Source of the DNA: an uncultured Rhodopila sp.
Lineage (GTDB): Bacteria; Pseudomonadota; Alphaproteobacteria; Acetobacterales; Acetobacteraceae
Direction of reading: 5' to 3'
NCBI GenBank assembly: GCA_903851415.1
Contig: CAINOE010000017.1
Location: forward strand, 17,137 to 81,136
Length of the DNA stretch: 64,000 nt
Below, in pieces: positions 41,040-49,373 of the stretch. The number at the start of each line of letters is the position of its first letter. The stretch's first letter is position 1. The notes under the pieces are model-generated. The model saw nothing but the letters and a program-made list of their open reading frames with translations. It was not told where the DNA came from and did not search any database. Both the position numbers and the translations under genes were made by a program.

Positions 41040-41888
41040 ACTTCTCTCGCCATCCCCGAAAAGCCCTCCGGACCGGTTGCCCCGTTGGCTGCCCCGTTGG
41101 CCCCATCGGCGGCCCCATCGGCGGCCCCATCGGCGGCCCCATCGGCGGCCATTGCCGAACTGCGGGAGCGCATTGCCCGGATCGAGCGCAGCCATGTCCG
41201 CGGCGCGCCGGCGAAGTCGCTTTCCCTGGGCATCCCGGCGATCGATCAGGCCCTGCCGGGCGGCGGCATCAGTCTTTCAGCCCTGCATGAGGCCGCCTCG
41301 GTCGGCCCCGACACGGAACACGCCGCCGCCGCGACCCTGTTCGTCGCCGGCCTGCTCGCCCGCCTCGATGGCCCCGTGCTGTGGGTGCTGCGGCAAGCCG
41401 ATTTGTTCGCCCCGGGGCTGGCCGGGGCAGGGCTGCGGCCGGACCGGGTGATCTTTGCCGAAGCCGGCAAAACCGTGCTGGCGGTGATGGAGGAAGGCCT
41501 GCGCCATCCCGGCCTGTGCGCCGTGGTGGGCGAACTGAGCGGCAAGCTCAGCCTGGTCGCCTCCCGCCGGCTGCAGCTCGCCGCCGAACAGGCCGGGGTG
41601 CTGGCGATCCTGCTGCGCCGCAGCAACGGCTTCGACGACCCGGTGCTGAATGAGCCGACAGCCGCCTCCACACGCTGGCGGATCGCCGCCCTGCCGTCGC
41701 CGCCCGCCCTGCCGCACGCCCCGGATACCCCGGGTCTGGGACGCGCCCGCTGGCGCCTGGACCTGACCCGATGCCGCGGCGGCGAACCCGGTTCCTGGAT
41801 AACGGAGGCATGCGATGCGACGGGTCGTCTCGGTCTGGTTCCCGGCATTGCCGATCGACAGGATCCGGCGCGGCTGCGGGTCGCGTAA
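41034..41888 (+). CDS. imuA: ImuA, SOS mutagenesis accessory protein
   Basis: The 284-residue protein is ImuA, a RecA/SulA-like accessory factor that acts with ImuB and DnaE2 in damage-induced mutagenesis. After a short leader there is an Ala/Pro/Ser-rich stretch encoded by a 12-base tandem repeat, then ELRERIARIERSHVRG, SLGIPAIDQALPGGGISLSA near residue 65 and VLWVLRQADLFAPGL near 112. The C-terminal RWRLDLTRCRGGEPGSW and ITEACDATGRLGLV are the usual end of ImuA. The start ATG at 41034 lies in a LexA-type box. The last 74 bases overlap imuB. The stop codon TAA (41886-41888) falls exactly at the left end of the inserted palindromic element. Confidence 0.9.
   Translation: MFTSLAIPEKPSGPVAPLAAPLAPSAAPSAAPSAAPSAAIAELRERIARIERSHVRGAPAKSLSLGIPAIDQALPGGGISLSALHEAASVGPDTEHAAAATLFVAGLLARLDGPVLWVLRQADLFAPGLAGAGLRPDRVIFAEAGKTVLAVMEEGLRHPGLCAVVGELSGKLSLVASRRLQLAAEQAGVLAILLRRSNGFDDPVLNEPTAASTRWRIAALPSPPALPHAPDTPGLGRARWRLDLTRCRGGEPGSWITEACDATGRLGLVPGIADRQDPARLRVA
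41101..41148 (+). repeat. Four perfect 12-bp tandem repeats inside imuA
   Basis: CCCCATCGGCGG is repeated four times without change (41101-41148) and encodes the peptide unit PSAA. A degenerate copy precedes it. Being a multiple of three, copy-number changes would keep the frame. It sits in the linker between the N-terminus and the RecA-like part. Confidence 0.92.
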
Positions 41889-43485
41889 GGAAAGGGAAGG
41901 CCAGGGCGCTGCCCTGGACCCGCAAAGGGCCGGCGGCCCTTTGATCCCATTAATTTTAGGGGGTGTGGGGGAGAGGGGGGCGACCGAGGCGTTGCAACCG
42001 TCTCAGTCGCCCCCCTCTCCCCCACACCCCTTAAGTCATGGTTCCAAGGGCCGCTGCCCTTGGCGGGGTTCGGGGCAGCGCCCCGACCTTCCTTCTCCTA
42101 TCGTCACCGCCGCCGCCCGGATACTGACGGCCGCCGATGCCCCGGGAATCAGGCCCGGGATGAAGCTGGCGCAGGCGCAGGCTTTGGTGCCCGGGCTGGT
42201 GGTTTACGATGCGGACCCGGAGGGGGATGCGGCGGAGCTGCTGAGGTTGGCGGAGTGGTGCCTGCGGTATGCGCCGCTGGCGGCCGTGGATGCTCCGGAC
42301 GGTCTGTGGATCGACGTTTCCGGCAGCGCGCATCTGCATGGCGGGGAGGCCCGGCTGCTGCGGGATTTGGAGCGGCGGCTGGCGGAGCAGGGTTTGCGGG
42401 CGAGGGCGGCAGTGGCCGATACGCCGGCGGTTGCGCACGCGGTGGCGCGGTTTGCCGACGGGGGCGTGGTGCCGCCGGGGGCTTCGATGCCGGCGGATCT
42501 GCCGCTGGAGGCGTTGCGGCTGCCGGTGGAGGTTGCCGCCGATTTGCGGCTGATGGGGTTCGACCGGATCGGCCCTCTGGCGGCGGCGGCGCGTGCGCCT
42601 CTGGTGCGGCGCTACGGGACGCTGCTGGCGCTGCGGCTGGACCAGGCGGCGGGGCGGGTGTTCGAGCCGATAGAGCCGGTGGTGCCGGCGGCGCTGGTGC
42701 AGGCAAGGCTGGGGTTCGTCGAGCCGCTGATGACGGCGGAGGCGTTTTCCGTCGTCATCGCCCGGCTGGTTGCCTCGGTCTGCGGCGACCTGGAGCGGGC
42801 CGGGCAGGGTGCGCGGCGGCTGGATTTGCTGTTCGAGCGGGTGGACGGCAGCGCGCAGGCGATTCGCATCGGCACGGCGCGGCCGGTGCGCGATGCGCGG
42901 CATCTGGGGCGCATGCTGGATGAGCGGCTGGAGCGGGTGGATCCCGGCCCGGGGGTGGAGGCGATGCGGCTGGTGGTCGCCGTTGCCGAACCTTTGGCGT
43001 TGGTCCAGTCCGCATCTTCCCTGGTCGCGCCGTCCACCCCCGATATCGCGCCCTTGGTCGATCGCCTGGCCAACCGGCTGGGGGAGGCGGCGGTGTACCG
43101 GATCGCCCCGGTGGAGAGTTATGTGCCGGAGCGTTCGCTGCGCCGGGTGCCCGCCATGACGGCGGTGAAAGGCGGCTGGCCGGAGGATCTGCCGCGGCCG
43201 GTGCGGCTGCTGGATCCGCCGCAGCCGGTGGAGGCGATGGCGCTGTTGCCGGATGACCCTCCGGTGGCGTTCACCTGGCGGCGGGTGCGCCACCGGGTGC
43301 GCCGTGCGGACGGGCCGGAGCGGATCGCCGGGGAGTGGTGGAAGCGCGACCGGGAATGGTCCGCGGTGCGCGATTACTTCCGGGTGGAGGATGAGGACGG
43401 CCGCCGGTTCTGGCTGTTCCGTCGAGGCAATGGCCGCGATGCGGAAACCGGCGACATGCGCTGGTTCCTGCACGGGTTTTTCTGA
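41815..43485 (+). CDS. imuB: ImuB, Y-family polymerase-like protein with in-frame insertion
   Basis: The 556-residue protein is ImuB, a catalytically inactive Y-family polymerase relative that links DnaE2 to the sliding clamp. VVSVWFPALPIDRIRRG (residues 3-19) is the usual start and IRPGMKLAQAQALVPGLVV near residue 112 the next conserved block; AVAHAVARFADGG near 205 and LDLLFERVDGSAQAIRIG near 339 follow. WWKRDREWSAVRDYFRVED near 503 is a typical C-terminal block. Between residues about 24 and 95 lies a foreign, low-complexity stretch encoded by a palindromic element (41886-42100). The acidic catalytic residues of true polymerases are not apparent, as expected. dnaE2 does not follow. Confidence 0.88.
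   Translation: MRRVVSVWFPALPIDRIRRGCGSRKEREGQGAALDPQRAGGPLIPLILGGVGERGATEALQPSQSPPSPPHPLSHGSKGRCPWRGSGQRPDLPSPIVTAAARILTAADAPGIRPGMKLAQAQALVPGLVVYDADPEGDAAELLRLAEWCLRYAPLAAVDAPDGLWIDVSGSAHLHGGEARLLRDLERRLAEQGLRARAAVADTPAVAHAVARFADGGVVPPGASMPADLPLEALRLPVEVAADLRLMGFDRIGPLAAAARAPLVRRYGTLLALRLDQAAGRVFEPIEPVVPAALVQARLGFVEPLMTAEAFSVVIARLVASVCGDLERAGQGARRLDLLFERVDGSAQAIRIGTARPVRDARHLGRMLDERLERVDPGPGVEAMRLVVAVAEPLALVQSASSLVAPSTPDIAPLVDRLANRLGEAAVYRIAPVESYVPERSLRRVPAMTAVKGGWPEDLPRPVRLLDPPQPVEAMALLPDDPPVAFTWRRVRHRVRRADGPERIAGEWWKRDREWSAVRDYFRVEDEDGRRFWLFRRGNGRDAETGDMRWFLHGFF
41886..42100. mobile_element. 215-bp MITE-like palindromic element inserted in frame in imuB
   Basis: The element reads TA at both ends (41886-41887 and 42099-42100), like a TA target duplication. 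Its left arm (TAAGGAAAGGGAAGGCCAGG on) and the complement of its right arm (TAGGAGAAGGAAGGTCGGGG on) match over about 95 bp. In the centre GGGGTGTGGGGGAGAGGGGG plus GCGAC (41960-41984) is a perfect 25-bp inverted repeat of 42006-42030 around a 21-base loop. The net addition of 213 bases is 71 codons, so imuB stays open. No transposase is encoded; it would be non-autonomous. Confidence 0.85.
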
Positions 43486-43496
43486 TCGGGTGACAC

Positions 43497-43721
43497 ATGA
43501 GCCAAGATGAAGGATTGCGCCCGGCGACGGCGGAGGAGATCGCCGACAGCCTGGCGTTCGCCCTGCGGTATGAGGGCCGCAAGCGGGTCGCCCATGCCGA
43601 CGACATCATGGCCCGGATCACAGCCGATCGGCTGGTGCGGCATTTGCGGGGATCGGGGTTCGTGGTGATGCGGGCGCCGCCGAACCGGGCGCCGACGGAC
43701 AAGCCGGGGGAGGGGGAGTAA
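43497..43721 (+). CDS. Small conserved hypothetical protein downstream of imuB
   Basis: The 74-residue protein starts 11 bases after imuB. ATAEEIADSLAFALRYEGRK and HADDIMARITADRLVRHLRG form two helices, with a basic C-terminus. The body looks like a real folded domain rather than chance frame, and its position suggests co-transcription with imuAB and hence SOS control. I do not recognise a named family. It has no signal peptide or membrane segment. Confidence 0.72.
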   Translation: MSQDEGLRPATAEEIADSLAFALRYEGRKRVAHADDIMARITADRLVRHLRGSGFVVMRAPPNRAPTDKPGEGE

Positions 43722-43767
43722 GGGTTTTTCGTATCGTCATGGTCGATCGTCATGGCGATGGTGCATC

Positions 43768-43846
43768 GTCATGGCTCGGCTTGTCCGGGCCACCTATACC
43801 AGCACCCTGCCGCGACAGGTGGCCCGGACAGGCCGGGCCATGACGA
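43768..43846. repeat. Long REP-like palindrome with same loop as 11230-11306
   Basis: GTCATGGCTCGGCTTGTCCG at 43768 pairs with CGGACAGGCCGGGCCATGAC ending near 43843, with mismatches, around the loop ACCAGCACCCTGCCGCG. Arms and loop match the element at 11230-11306 nearly base for base, so both are copies of one family. It lies between the imuB-linked small gene and the end of the CoA-transferase gene, which point toward each other. Confidence 0.83.
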
Positions 43847-43880
43847 TGAGGGAACGACGCCAACGTCCAGGCGCTGTGCA

Positions 43881-45008
43881 TCACCCCCCGAATTCCACCC
43901 GGATCGCCGCGCTGTGCTCCCCCACACCGGGCATCGGACCCAGTGCAAGCGTCTCCCCGGACCGGATCACCGCCGGGGCAATAATCTCCGCCACCCCGCC
44001 GCCGGGCAGCGCGACGGGCGTCCGCCGCAGCGCCGGATGCCGGCCGAGGGCGGCGAGATCGTTGACGAAGCCATACGCCGTGTTGGCCGCGCGCAGCTTC
44101 GCTGCCGCCTGATCCCGGGTCAGCGCCGCGAACATCGCGCCGACGCGGGCATCCACGGCGGACCGGTTGGCGACGCGGATCGTGTTGGTCTCGAACCCCG
44201 GCTGCAGCGGCAGCTCCGGCGCCTCCAGGAACACCGCGCAGAACGCCGCCCATTCGCGCTCGTTCTGGATCGAGATCAGCACCAGCGCGCCGTCGCTGGT
44301 GGCAAACGCGCCGTACGGGCAGATCGAGGGATGCGCCAGGCCGAGCCGCTGCGGCGCCTGGCCGGTGCCCTCGAAATACAGCAGCGGGACATTCATCCAG
44401 TCCGCGACGGCGTCGAACAGGCTGACCCGCAGCGCCTTGCCGCGTCCGGTGAGGCCGCGCTCGATCAGCGCCTCCAGCACGCCGGTATAGGCGTTCATGC
44501 CGCAGCCGATATCGGCAATGGAGATGCCGACGCGGCCCGGCCCGGCGGGATGGCCGGTGACCATGGCCAGACCGGCTTCCGCCTGCACCAGCAGGTCGTA
44601 GGCTTTCATGGCGGCGTATTCGCCGGTTTCGCCGTAGCCGGAGATATCGACGGTGACCAGCCGGTTGTTATTGACACGCAACGCCTCGGCGCCGAAGCCG
44701 GCACGTGCGGCGGCGCCGGGGGCGAGGTTCTGGATGAACACATCCGCCCGCGCCAGCAACCGGTGCAGCAGCGCCGCGTCCCGGCTGTCCTTGATGTTGG
44801 CCACCAGGCTTTGCTTGCCGCGGTTGAGCCAGACGAAATAGCTCGAGAAGCCCTGCACCGCGCGGTCGTAGCCGCGGGCGAAGTCGCCTTCCGCGCGCTC
44901 GATCTTGACCACCCGGGCGCCGGCATCCGCCAGCCGGGCGGAGCAGTAGGGGGCGGCGACGGCCTGCTCCAGCGAGACGACGAGCAGGCCTTGCAGCGGC
45001 TTGGGCAT
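43881..45008 (-). CDS. CaiB/BaiF (family III) CoA-transferase
   Basis: The 375-residue protein is a family III CoA-transferase, moving CoA between a carboxylic acid and an acyl-CoA. LVVSLEQAVAAPYCSARLAD (residues 9-28) and GARVVKIERAEGDFARGYD are the N-terminal blocks, LNRGKQSLVANIKD follows near residue 63, and AYDLLVQAEAGLAMVTG near 138 carries the aspartate that forms the acyl intermediate. ISIADIGCGMNAYTGVLEAL near 163 is also typical. The ATG at 45008 is chosen; an upstream frame is low in conserved content. No pathway neighbour identifies the substrate. Confidence 0.92.
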   Translation of the reverse strand: MPKPLQGLLVVSLEQAVAAPYCSARLADAGARVVKIERAEGDFARGYDRAVQGFSSYFVWLNRGKQSLVANIKDSRDAALLHRLLARADVFIQNLAPGAAARAGFGAEALRVNNNRLVTVDISGYGETGEYAAMKAYDLLVQAEAGLAMVTGHPAGPGRVGISIADIGCGMNAYTGVLEALIERGLTGRGKALRVSLFDAVADWMNVPLLYFEGTGQAPQRLGLAHPSICPYGAFATSDGALVLISIQNEREWAAFCAVFLEAPELPLQPGFETNTIRVANRSAVDARVGAMFAALTRDQAAAKLRAANTAYGFVNDLAALGRHPALRRTPVALPGGGVAEIIAPAVIRSGETLALGPMPGVGEHSAAIRVEFGG

Positions 45009-45211
45009 GGATTCGGTCCTTGTCGGCACGGCGGCGAACAGGACCATGCCGGCCGGGGGGGGGCGCAAGCCGAGCGGTTCCCGCGCGTGCTCGAAACGCT
45101 GATGTAAGAAATCTGATTGAGCCGCAGCCGGGCGATCCGATACAAACCGGATACAACGGCGTTACATGCTGAACCTATCTACCCCGGCGGATCGGATTGC
45201 AGGAGTTTGCG

Positions 45212-45499
45212 ATGCTGAAGACAAAGCTTGCGCCGGCGGCCGCGGTCCTCGGGTTGGCGGCGGCGGGTTTCGCGGCGGCGCCGCAGGATGCCCGGGCCTG
45301 GTGGGCCGGCGGGTACGGAATCGGGATCTATGTGCCGCCGATGGTGGTGGCTCCGCCGGTGATCTATCCGCCACCGCCGGTTTATGTGGCGCCCCCGGTG
45401 GTCTATGCGCCGCCGCCCGTCTATGTGCCGCCGCCGCGCCGGGTCTGGGTGCCGCCGCATTGGGAAGGCCGCTATTGGGTGCAGGGCCACTGGGCCTGA
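45212..45499 (+). CDS. Secreted proline/tyrosine-rich protein
   Basis: This 95-residue protein has a signal peptide (LKTKLAPAAAVLGLAAAGFA, cleaved near ARA-WW) and then repeats of the type VYVAPPV, VYAPPPV and VYVPPP, ending VPPHWEGRYWVQGHWA. Such YXW/PPHW-type proteins are common and exported in alphaproteobacteria; the function is unknown. AGGAG eight bases before the ATG at 45212 supports this start. An unprocessed ATG at 45197 is less likely because it would lengthen the n-region. Confidence 0.8.
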   Translation: MLKTKLAPAAAVLGLAAAGFAAAPQDARAWWAGGYGIGIYVPPMVVAPPVIYPPPPVYVAPPVVYAPPPVYVPPPRRVWVPPHWEGRYWVQGHWA

Positions 45500-45573
45500 C
45501 AGGGGAGCCACCCCGCTCACGTTCCTGACAGCCTCGATTGACGGAGCCGGCAACAGGGTCCACCGCTCTAGCC

Positions 45574-47454
45574 ATGTTGCACCGCTTCGAAGCCTTGCTC
45601 GACCCGACCGCCGGAGTTCCCGCCCCGCCGCCAGGCGCGGGGCTGGTGCGGTTCTACTGGCACTACATCCGCCAGGTCCGCGGCCTGACCATCGCGCTGT
45701 TCGTCGCCGGCGGCATCGTCGGCGTGCTCGACACGATGATCCCGGCCTTCATAGGCCGCCTGGTCAGCCTGGTTTCCACGCACGCACCCGATACGTTTTT
45801 TCGGGACAACAGATGGACCCTGTTCGGGATGGCCGCGGTGCTGCTGATCCTGCGGCCCGCCGCATTCATCGCGCATGCGGTGCTGGTGAACCAGATCGTC
45901 AATCCCGGCTTCTCCAACATGATCCGCTGGCAGAACCACTGGCATGTGGTGCGGCAAAGCTGGTCGTTCTTCCAGAACGACTTCGCCGGGCGGATCGCCA
46001 ACCGGGTGCTGCAGACCGGGCCGGCCTTGCGCGAAAGCCTGGTCATGGCGTTCGACGCCGCCTGGTATATTCTCGTCTACGGCGCCAGTGCCGCGGTGCT
46101 GCTCGGGCGGCTGGATTGGCTGCTTACCCTGCCGCTGATCGTCTGGTTCGCACTCTATGCCGCCATGCTGCGCTGGTTCGTGCCGCGCCTGCGGGAGCGG
46201 TCGCGCCGCGTGTCGGAGGCGCGCTCCACCCTGACCGGCCGGGTGGTGGACAGCTACACCAACATTCTCACGGTGAAACTGTTTGCCCGCGCCGCCGATG
46301 AGGACGCCTTCGTGCGCGACGCCATCGACGACAATACCGCGAAGTTCCGCGACCAGACCCGCATGACCACGGCCTACTCGGCGACCCTGGTCATGATGAA
46401 CGCCTGCCTGATCGTCTCGATGGCAACCGTCGCGCTCTGGCAATGGTCTGCCGGGCATATCGCCATCGGCGCGGTGGCGACGGCGGTTCCGCTGGCCTGG
46501 CAGCTCAACAACATCGCCGGCTGGGTCGCCCGCAGCGTCACCGCGATCTTCGAGAATATCGGCACGGTGCAGGACGGCATGCGCTCGATCGACGTGCCGC
46601 GGCAGATGCCGGATTTGCCGCGGGCGCGGGAACTGCGCGTGACGGGCGGCGAAATCCGGGTCGAGGATTTGCATTTCGACTACGGAAGGGTGCGCGACGT
46701 CGTTGTCGGCGCCCCGCCCGCCGTGCTGCACGGCATCGACCTGACCATTGCCCCCGGCGAACGAGTCGGTCTGGTCGGCCCCTCCGGCGCGGGCAAATCC
46801 ACGCTGGTGAATCTGATGCTGCATTTCTACGCCCCGGCATCCGGCCGCATCCTGATCGACGGCCAGGACATTGCGGAGGTGACACAGGAAAGCCTGCGCC
46901 GGCATATCGCGATGGTGACGCAGGACACCTCGCTGCTGCACCGCTCGATCCGGGAGAATATCGGTTACGGCCAGCCGGCGGCGTCAGCGGCGGAGATCGT
47001 TGCCGCGGCAAAGCGGGCCGCGGCGCATGACTTCATCATGGGGCTGGAGGACTGGCACGGCCGCCGCGGCTATGACGCGCATGTGGGCGAGCGCGGGGTG
47101 AAACTGTCGGGCGGCCAGCGGCAGCGGGTGGCGCTGGCCCGGGTGATCCTGAAGAATGCGCCGATACTGGTGCTGGACGAGGCGACCTCGGCGCTGGATT
47201 CGGAGGTGGAGGCGGTCATCCAGGAACAGCTCGATACGCTGATGGAAGGCCGCACGGTGATCGCCATCGCCCACCGCCTGTCCACCATTGCGCGCATGGA
47301 CCGTCTGATCGTTCTGGACCGCGGACGGATCGTCGAGTCCGGATCGCACGGCGATCTGCTGCGGCATGACGGGGTGTATGCGCGGCTGTGGCACCGGCAG
47401 TCCGGCGGGTTCGCGCCGGTGCTCGTCCGGAACGGCATCGCGGCGGCGAAGTAA
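45574..47454 (+). CDS. ABC exporter, fused membrane and ATPase domains
   Basis: The 626-residue half-transporter has about six membrane segments in residues 30-340 and an ATPase domain after that. Walker A GLVGPSGAGKSTLVNLM lies near residue 400, the Q-loop MVTQDTSLLHRSIRENIGYG near 448, signature VKLSGGQRQRVALARVIL near 510, Walker B ILVLDEATSALD near 531, and the switch IAHRLSTI near 565. It is of the MsbA/type IV exporter group and would work as a homodimer. The ATG at 45574 is chosen; a TTG at 45538 is weaker. The substrate is unknown. Confidence 0.92.
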   Translation: MLHRFEALLDPTAGVPAPPPGAGLVRFYWHYIRQVRGLTIALFVAGGIVGVLDTMIPAFIGRLVSLVSTHAPDTFFRDNRWTLFGMAAVLLILRPAAFIAHAVLVNQIVNPGFSNMIRWQNHWHVVRQSWSFFQNDFAGRIANRVLQTGPALRESLVMAFDAAWYILVYGASAAVLLGRLDWLLTLPLIVWFALYAAMLRWFVPRLRERSRRVSEARSTLTGRVVDSYTNILTVKLFARAADEDAFVRDAIDDNTAKFRDQTRMTTAYSATLVMMNACLIVSMATVALWQWSAGHIAIGAVATAVPLAWQLNNIAGWVARSVTAIFENIGTVQDGMRSIDVPRQMPDLPRARELRVTGGEIRVEDLHFDYGRVRDVVVGAPPAVLHGIDLTIAPGERVGLVGPSGAGKSTLVNLMLHFYAPASGRILIDGQDIAEVTQESLRRHIAMVTQDTSLLHRSIRENIGYGQPAASAAEIVAAAKRAAAHDFIMGLEDWHGRRGYDAHVGERGVKLSGGQRQRVALARVILKNAPILVLDEATSALDSEVEAVIQEQLDTLMEGRTVIAIAHRLSTIARMDRLIVLDRGRIVESGSHGDLLRHDGVYARLWHRQSGGFAPVLVRNGIAAAK

Positions 47455-47489
47455 AGCCTCCGGGAAGCCGATGCCGGCCGGAGCCCGCC

Positions 47490-48284
47490 CTACGGCGTGC
47501 CCTGCCGATCGGCTCCGCCGAGCCAGAACGGATCCGGATCGCCGCTCAGCGGCTGGATCGCGCCGGACAGGATCTGCACCACCTTCGCCCGCACCTCGTC
47601 ATACCCGGGCGGCTCCAGGTAGAATGCGTAGGCACGTGCCGAGGTCTTTCCGTCCGGCAATTGCTCGATCGTATCCAGGTGGTAGACGATCTTGTCCTCC
47701 GTGATCGTGCCGATGTCCCGCCACTGCGTGTTGGTGTCGTTGTCGGAACGCAGCAGGATCACATGCGCCGCCGGTCCGTTGTAATCGGCCGGTCGGAACA
47801 CGAACCGCACGCTGTCGTCGCCGCCGCGCTCCAGCATCTCGATCGCGACGAGGGTGCGCTTCGGCCCGGCAATGCGGTCGCGCGCGAACGCAACGCGCGC
47901 CCGGCTCTGCGCGTCCAGCGCGCTGTGCCAGGCGTCGTAGAGCGACTCGATGGCATGGTCGCGGTTCTCGGTTTCGCCGGCCGCCTGGTAGGCCTGGATC
48001 ATCAGCTCCCACGCCGGAAACGACCCCGGGCGCAGCTTGACCAGTTGTTGCAGCATCGGCCTGGCCGCTTGCCAGTGACCGTCCTCGAGCTCGATCCGGC
48101 CGGCATAGAACAGCGCGGCGGACGGGTCCGCCGGTTTGGCCGCAATGACTGCCTCGAACGCCCGCAGGGCTTCCGCGCGCTTGCCGGCATCCAGCAGGGC
48201 CATCGCCTGGTCACCGGGGGTTTCCGCCACCGCGGCGGCGGTGGCGAGAAGCGAAAGCAAGCAAAGAACAAGCCGCAACGTCAC
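47490..48284 (-). CDS. Exported TPR-containing protein
   Basis: The roughly 264-residue protein begins with a signal peptide (LRLVLCLLSLLATAAAVAET). Tetratricopeptide repeats follow: AMALLDAGKRAEALRAFEAV near residue 28, PSAALFYAGRIELEDGHWQA near 53 and PGSFPAWELMIQAYQAAGE near 88. The C-terminal half, VRFVFRPADYNGPAAHVILL and on, is beta-rich without a named family. It is periplasmic or surface-bound and probably binds protein partners. GTG at 48284 places the signal peptide correctly; an ATG at 48323 is possible. Confidence 0.78.
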   Translation of the reverse strand: MTLRLVLCLLSLLATAAAVAETPGDQAMALLDAGKRAEALRAFEAVIAAKPADPSAALFYAGRIELEDGHWQAARPMLQQLVKLRPGSFPAWELMIQAYQAAGETENRDHAIESLYDAWHSALDAQSRARVAFARDRIAGPKRTLVAIEMLERGGDDSVRFVFRPADYNGPAAHVILLRSDNDTNTQWRDIGTITEDKIVYHLDTIEQLPDGKTSARAYAFYLEPPGYDEVRAKVVQILSGAIQPLSGDPDPFWLGGADRQGTP

Positions 48285-48377
48285 GACGCGTGTCCCCCGG
48301 AGCCTCCCGGAAGCGGCAGGCACGCCGTGGAATAGCAGGCCTGAACAGGTCTTGTCACGGAAAGTTGATCGGAACGG

Positions 48378-48578
48378 TCAGATCTGGGCGGCCAGTTTGC
48401 GCGCCAGCAGCCATCCGGGCAGCGCGGCCGCCGGGGCGGCGGGCAGCAGCAGCAGCCAGCCCCAGGGCTGGCCATTGACGATCAGGTCCATGCCGATGCC
48501 GAGCATCATGCCGCCAATCAGGCTGCCGGTGGTGCCGGCCGCCACGCCGAGCCAGATGATGTCGCCGCGCGTGATCAT
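48378..48578 (-). CDS. Small hypothetical membrane protein
   Basis: The 66-residue frame starts MITRGDIIWLGVAAGTTGSL and has two likely membrane segments (IIWLGVAAGTTGSLIGGMML and WGWLLLLPAAPAAALPGWLL) joined by a short loop, followed by LARKLAAQI. Composition fits a real small membrane protein, but no family is recognised and the ribosome-binding site is weak. It reads away from the rpsD promoter region. Confidence 0.55.
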   Translation of the reverse strand: MITRGDIIWLGVAAGTTGSLIGGMMLGIGMDLIVNGQPWGWLLLLPAAPAAALPGWLLARKLAAQI

Positions 48579-48606
48579 GCCGGCTTGCTAGCGGGCGGGG
48601 GACTAT

Positions 48607-48635
48607 TTGACAACCCGGCGGGCGGGGGCCTATAG
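48607..48635 (+). promoter_or_regulatory. Sigma-70-type promoter of rpsD
   Basis: TTGACA at 48607-48612 and CTATAG at 48630-48635 are separated by 17 bases, the best match to a housekeeping promoter seen in the window. Transcription would begin near 48642, leaving a 5' leader of about 110 bases before the rpsD start codon. Confidence 0.8.
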
Positions 48636-48664
48636 GCGCCGCTCTTCACGGCCGGGAACGTGGA

Positions 48665-48711
48665 CGCACCTTCGGGGTGCGCGCCCGCCTGTTGGCATGA
48701 GGCCAACGGGC
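48665..48711 (+). promoter_or_regulatory. Structured 5' leader of rpsD
   Basis: Two hairpins lie in the leader: CGCACC/GGTGCG around a TTCG-like loop (48665-48681) and GCCC-GTTGGC/GCCAAC-GGGC (48683-48711). GGGC-AGACAC-GCCC then forms a small stem directly before the GTG start. S4 is a known repressor of its own mRNA in other bacteria, so this may be a binding site; that role here is inference. Confidence 0.6.
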
Positions 48712-48751
48712 CTACCGGTGCAACAAACAGGACGAAAGGGCAGACACGCCC

Positions 48752-49366
48752 GTGACCAAACGCGCCGAATCCAAGTACAAGATCAACCGCCGCCTCGGCA
48801 TCAACCTCTGGGGCCGTCCCAAATCCCCCGTCAACAAGCGGGAATACGGCCCCGGCCAGCACGGCCAGCGGCGCAAGAAGCCCACCGACTTCGGCACCCA
48901 GTTGATGGCCAAGCAGAAGCTCAAGGGCTACTACGGCAACATCAGCGAGAAGCAGTTCCGCAAATACTATGAGGAAGCCGTCCGCCGGAAGGGCGACACC
49001 TCGGAGAACCTGATTGAGCTGCTGGAGCGCCGGCTGGACGCGGTGACCTACCGCCTGAAATTCGCCGTGACCCCGTTCGCGGCGCGGCAGTTCGTCTCCC
49101 ACGGGCACCTGCTGGTCAACGGCAAGCGGGTCAACATCCCGTCCTACCTGGTGCGCGACAATGACACGATCGAGGTGAAGGAGAAATCCAAGCAGCTCGC
49201 CGTGGTGCTGGACGCGACCCAGAGCAGCGAGCGGGATGTGCCCGAGTACCTCGAAGTCGATCACCGCGCGATGAAGGGCCGCTTCGCCCGCGCGCCGAAG
49301 CTGTCCGACGTGCCGTATCCGGTGCAGATGGAACCGAACCTCGTGGTCGAGTTCTACTCGCGCTGA
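48752..49366 (+). CDS. rpsD: 30S ribosomal protein S4
   Basis: The 204-residue protein is S4, which binds 16S rRNA early in small-subunit assembly. The N-terminal [20 protein letters not shown] and [20 protein letters not shown], the S4 RNA-binding domain [20 protein letters not shown] with [18 protein letters not shown], and the C-terminal NLVVEFYSR are all typical. Length is normal for alphaproteobacteria. The start is GTG, giving [10 protein letters not shown]. It is a single gene with its own promoter and a hairpin after the stop. Confidence 0.98.
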   Translation: MTKRAESKYKINRRLGINLWGRPKSPVNKREYGPGQHGQRRKKPTDFGTQLMAKQKLKGYYGNISEKQFRKYYEEAVRRKGDTSENLIELLERRLDAVTYRLKFAVTPFAARQFVSHGHLLVNGKRVNIPSYLVRDNDTIEVKEKSKQLAVVLDATQSSERDVPEYLEVDHRAMKGRFARAPKLSDVPYPVQMEPNLVVEFYSR

Positions 49367-49373
49367 CCGCTTG

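Noticed and set aside
40873..41451. 192-codon open frame ahead of and overlapping imuA
   Set aside because: Beyond the first 30 residues it simply reads imuA in another frame; no ribosome site and no domain.
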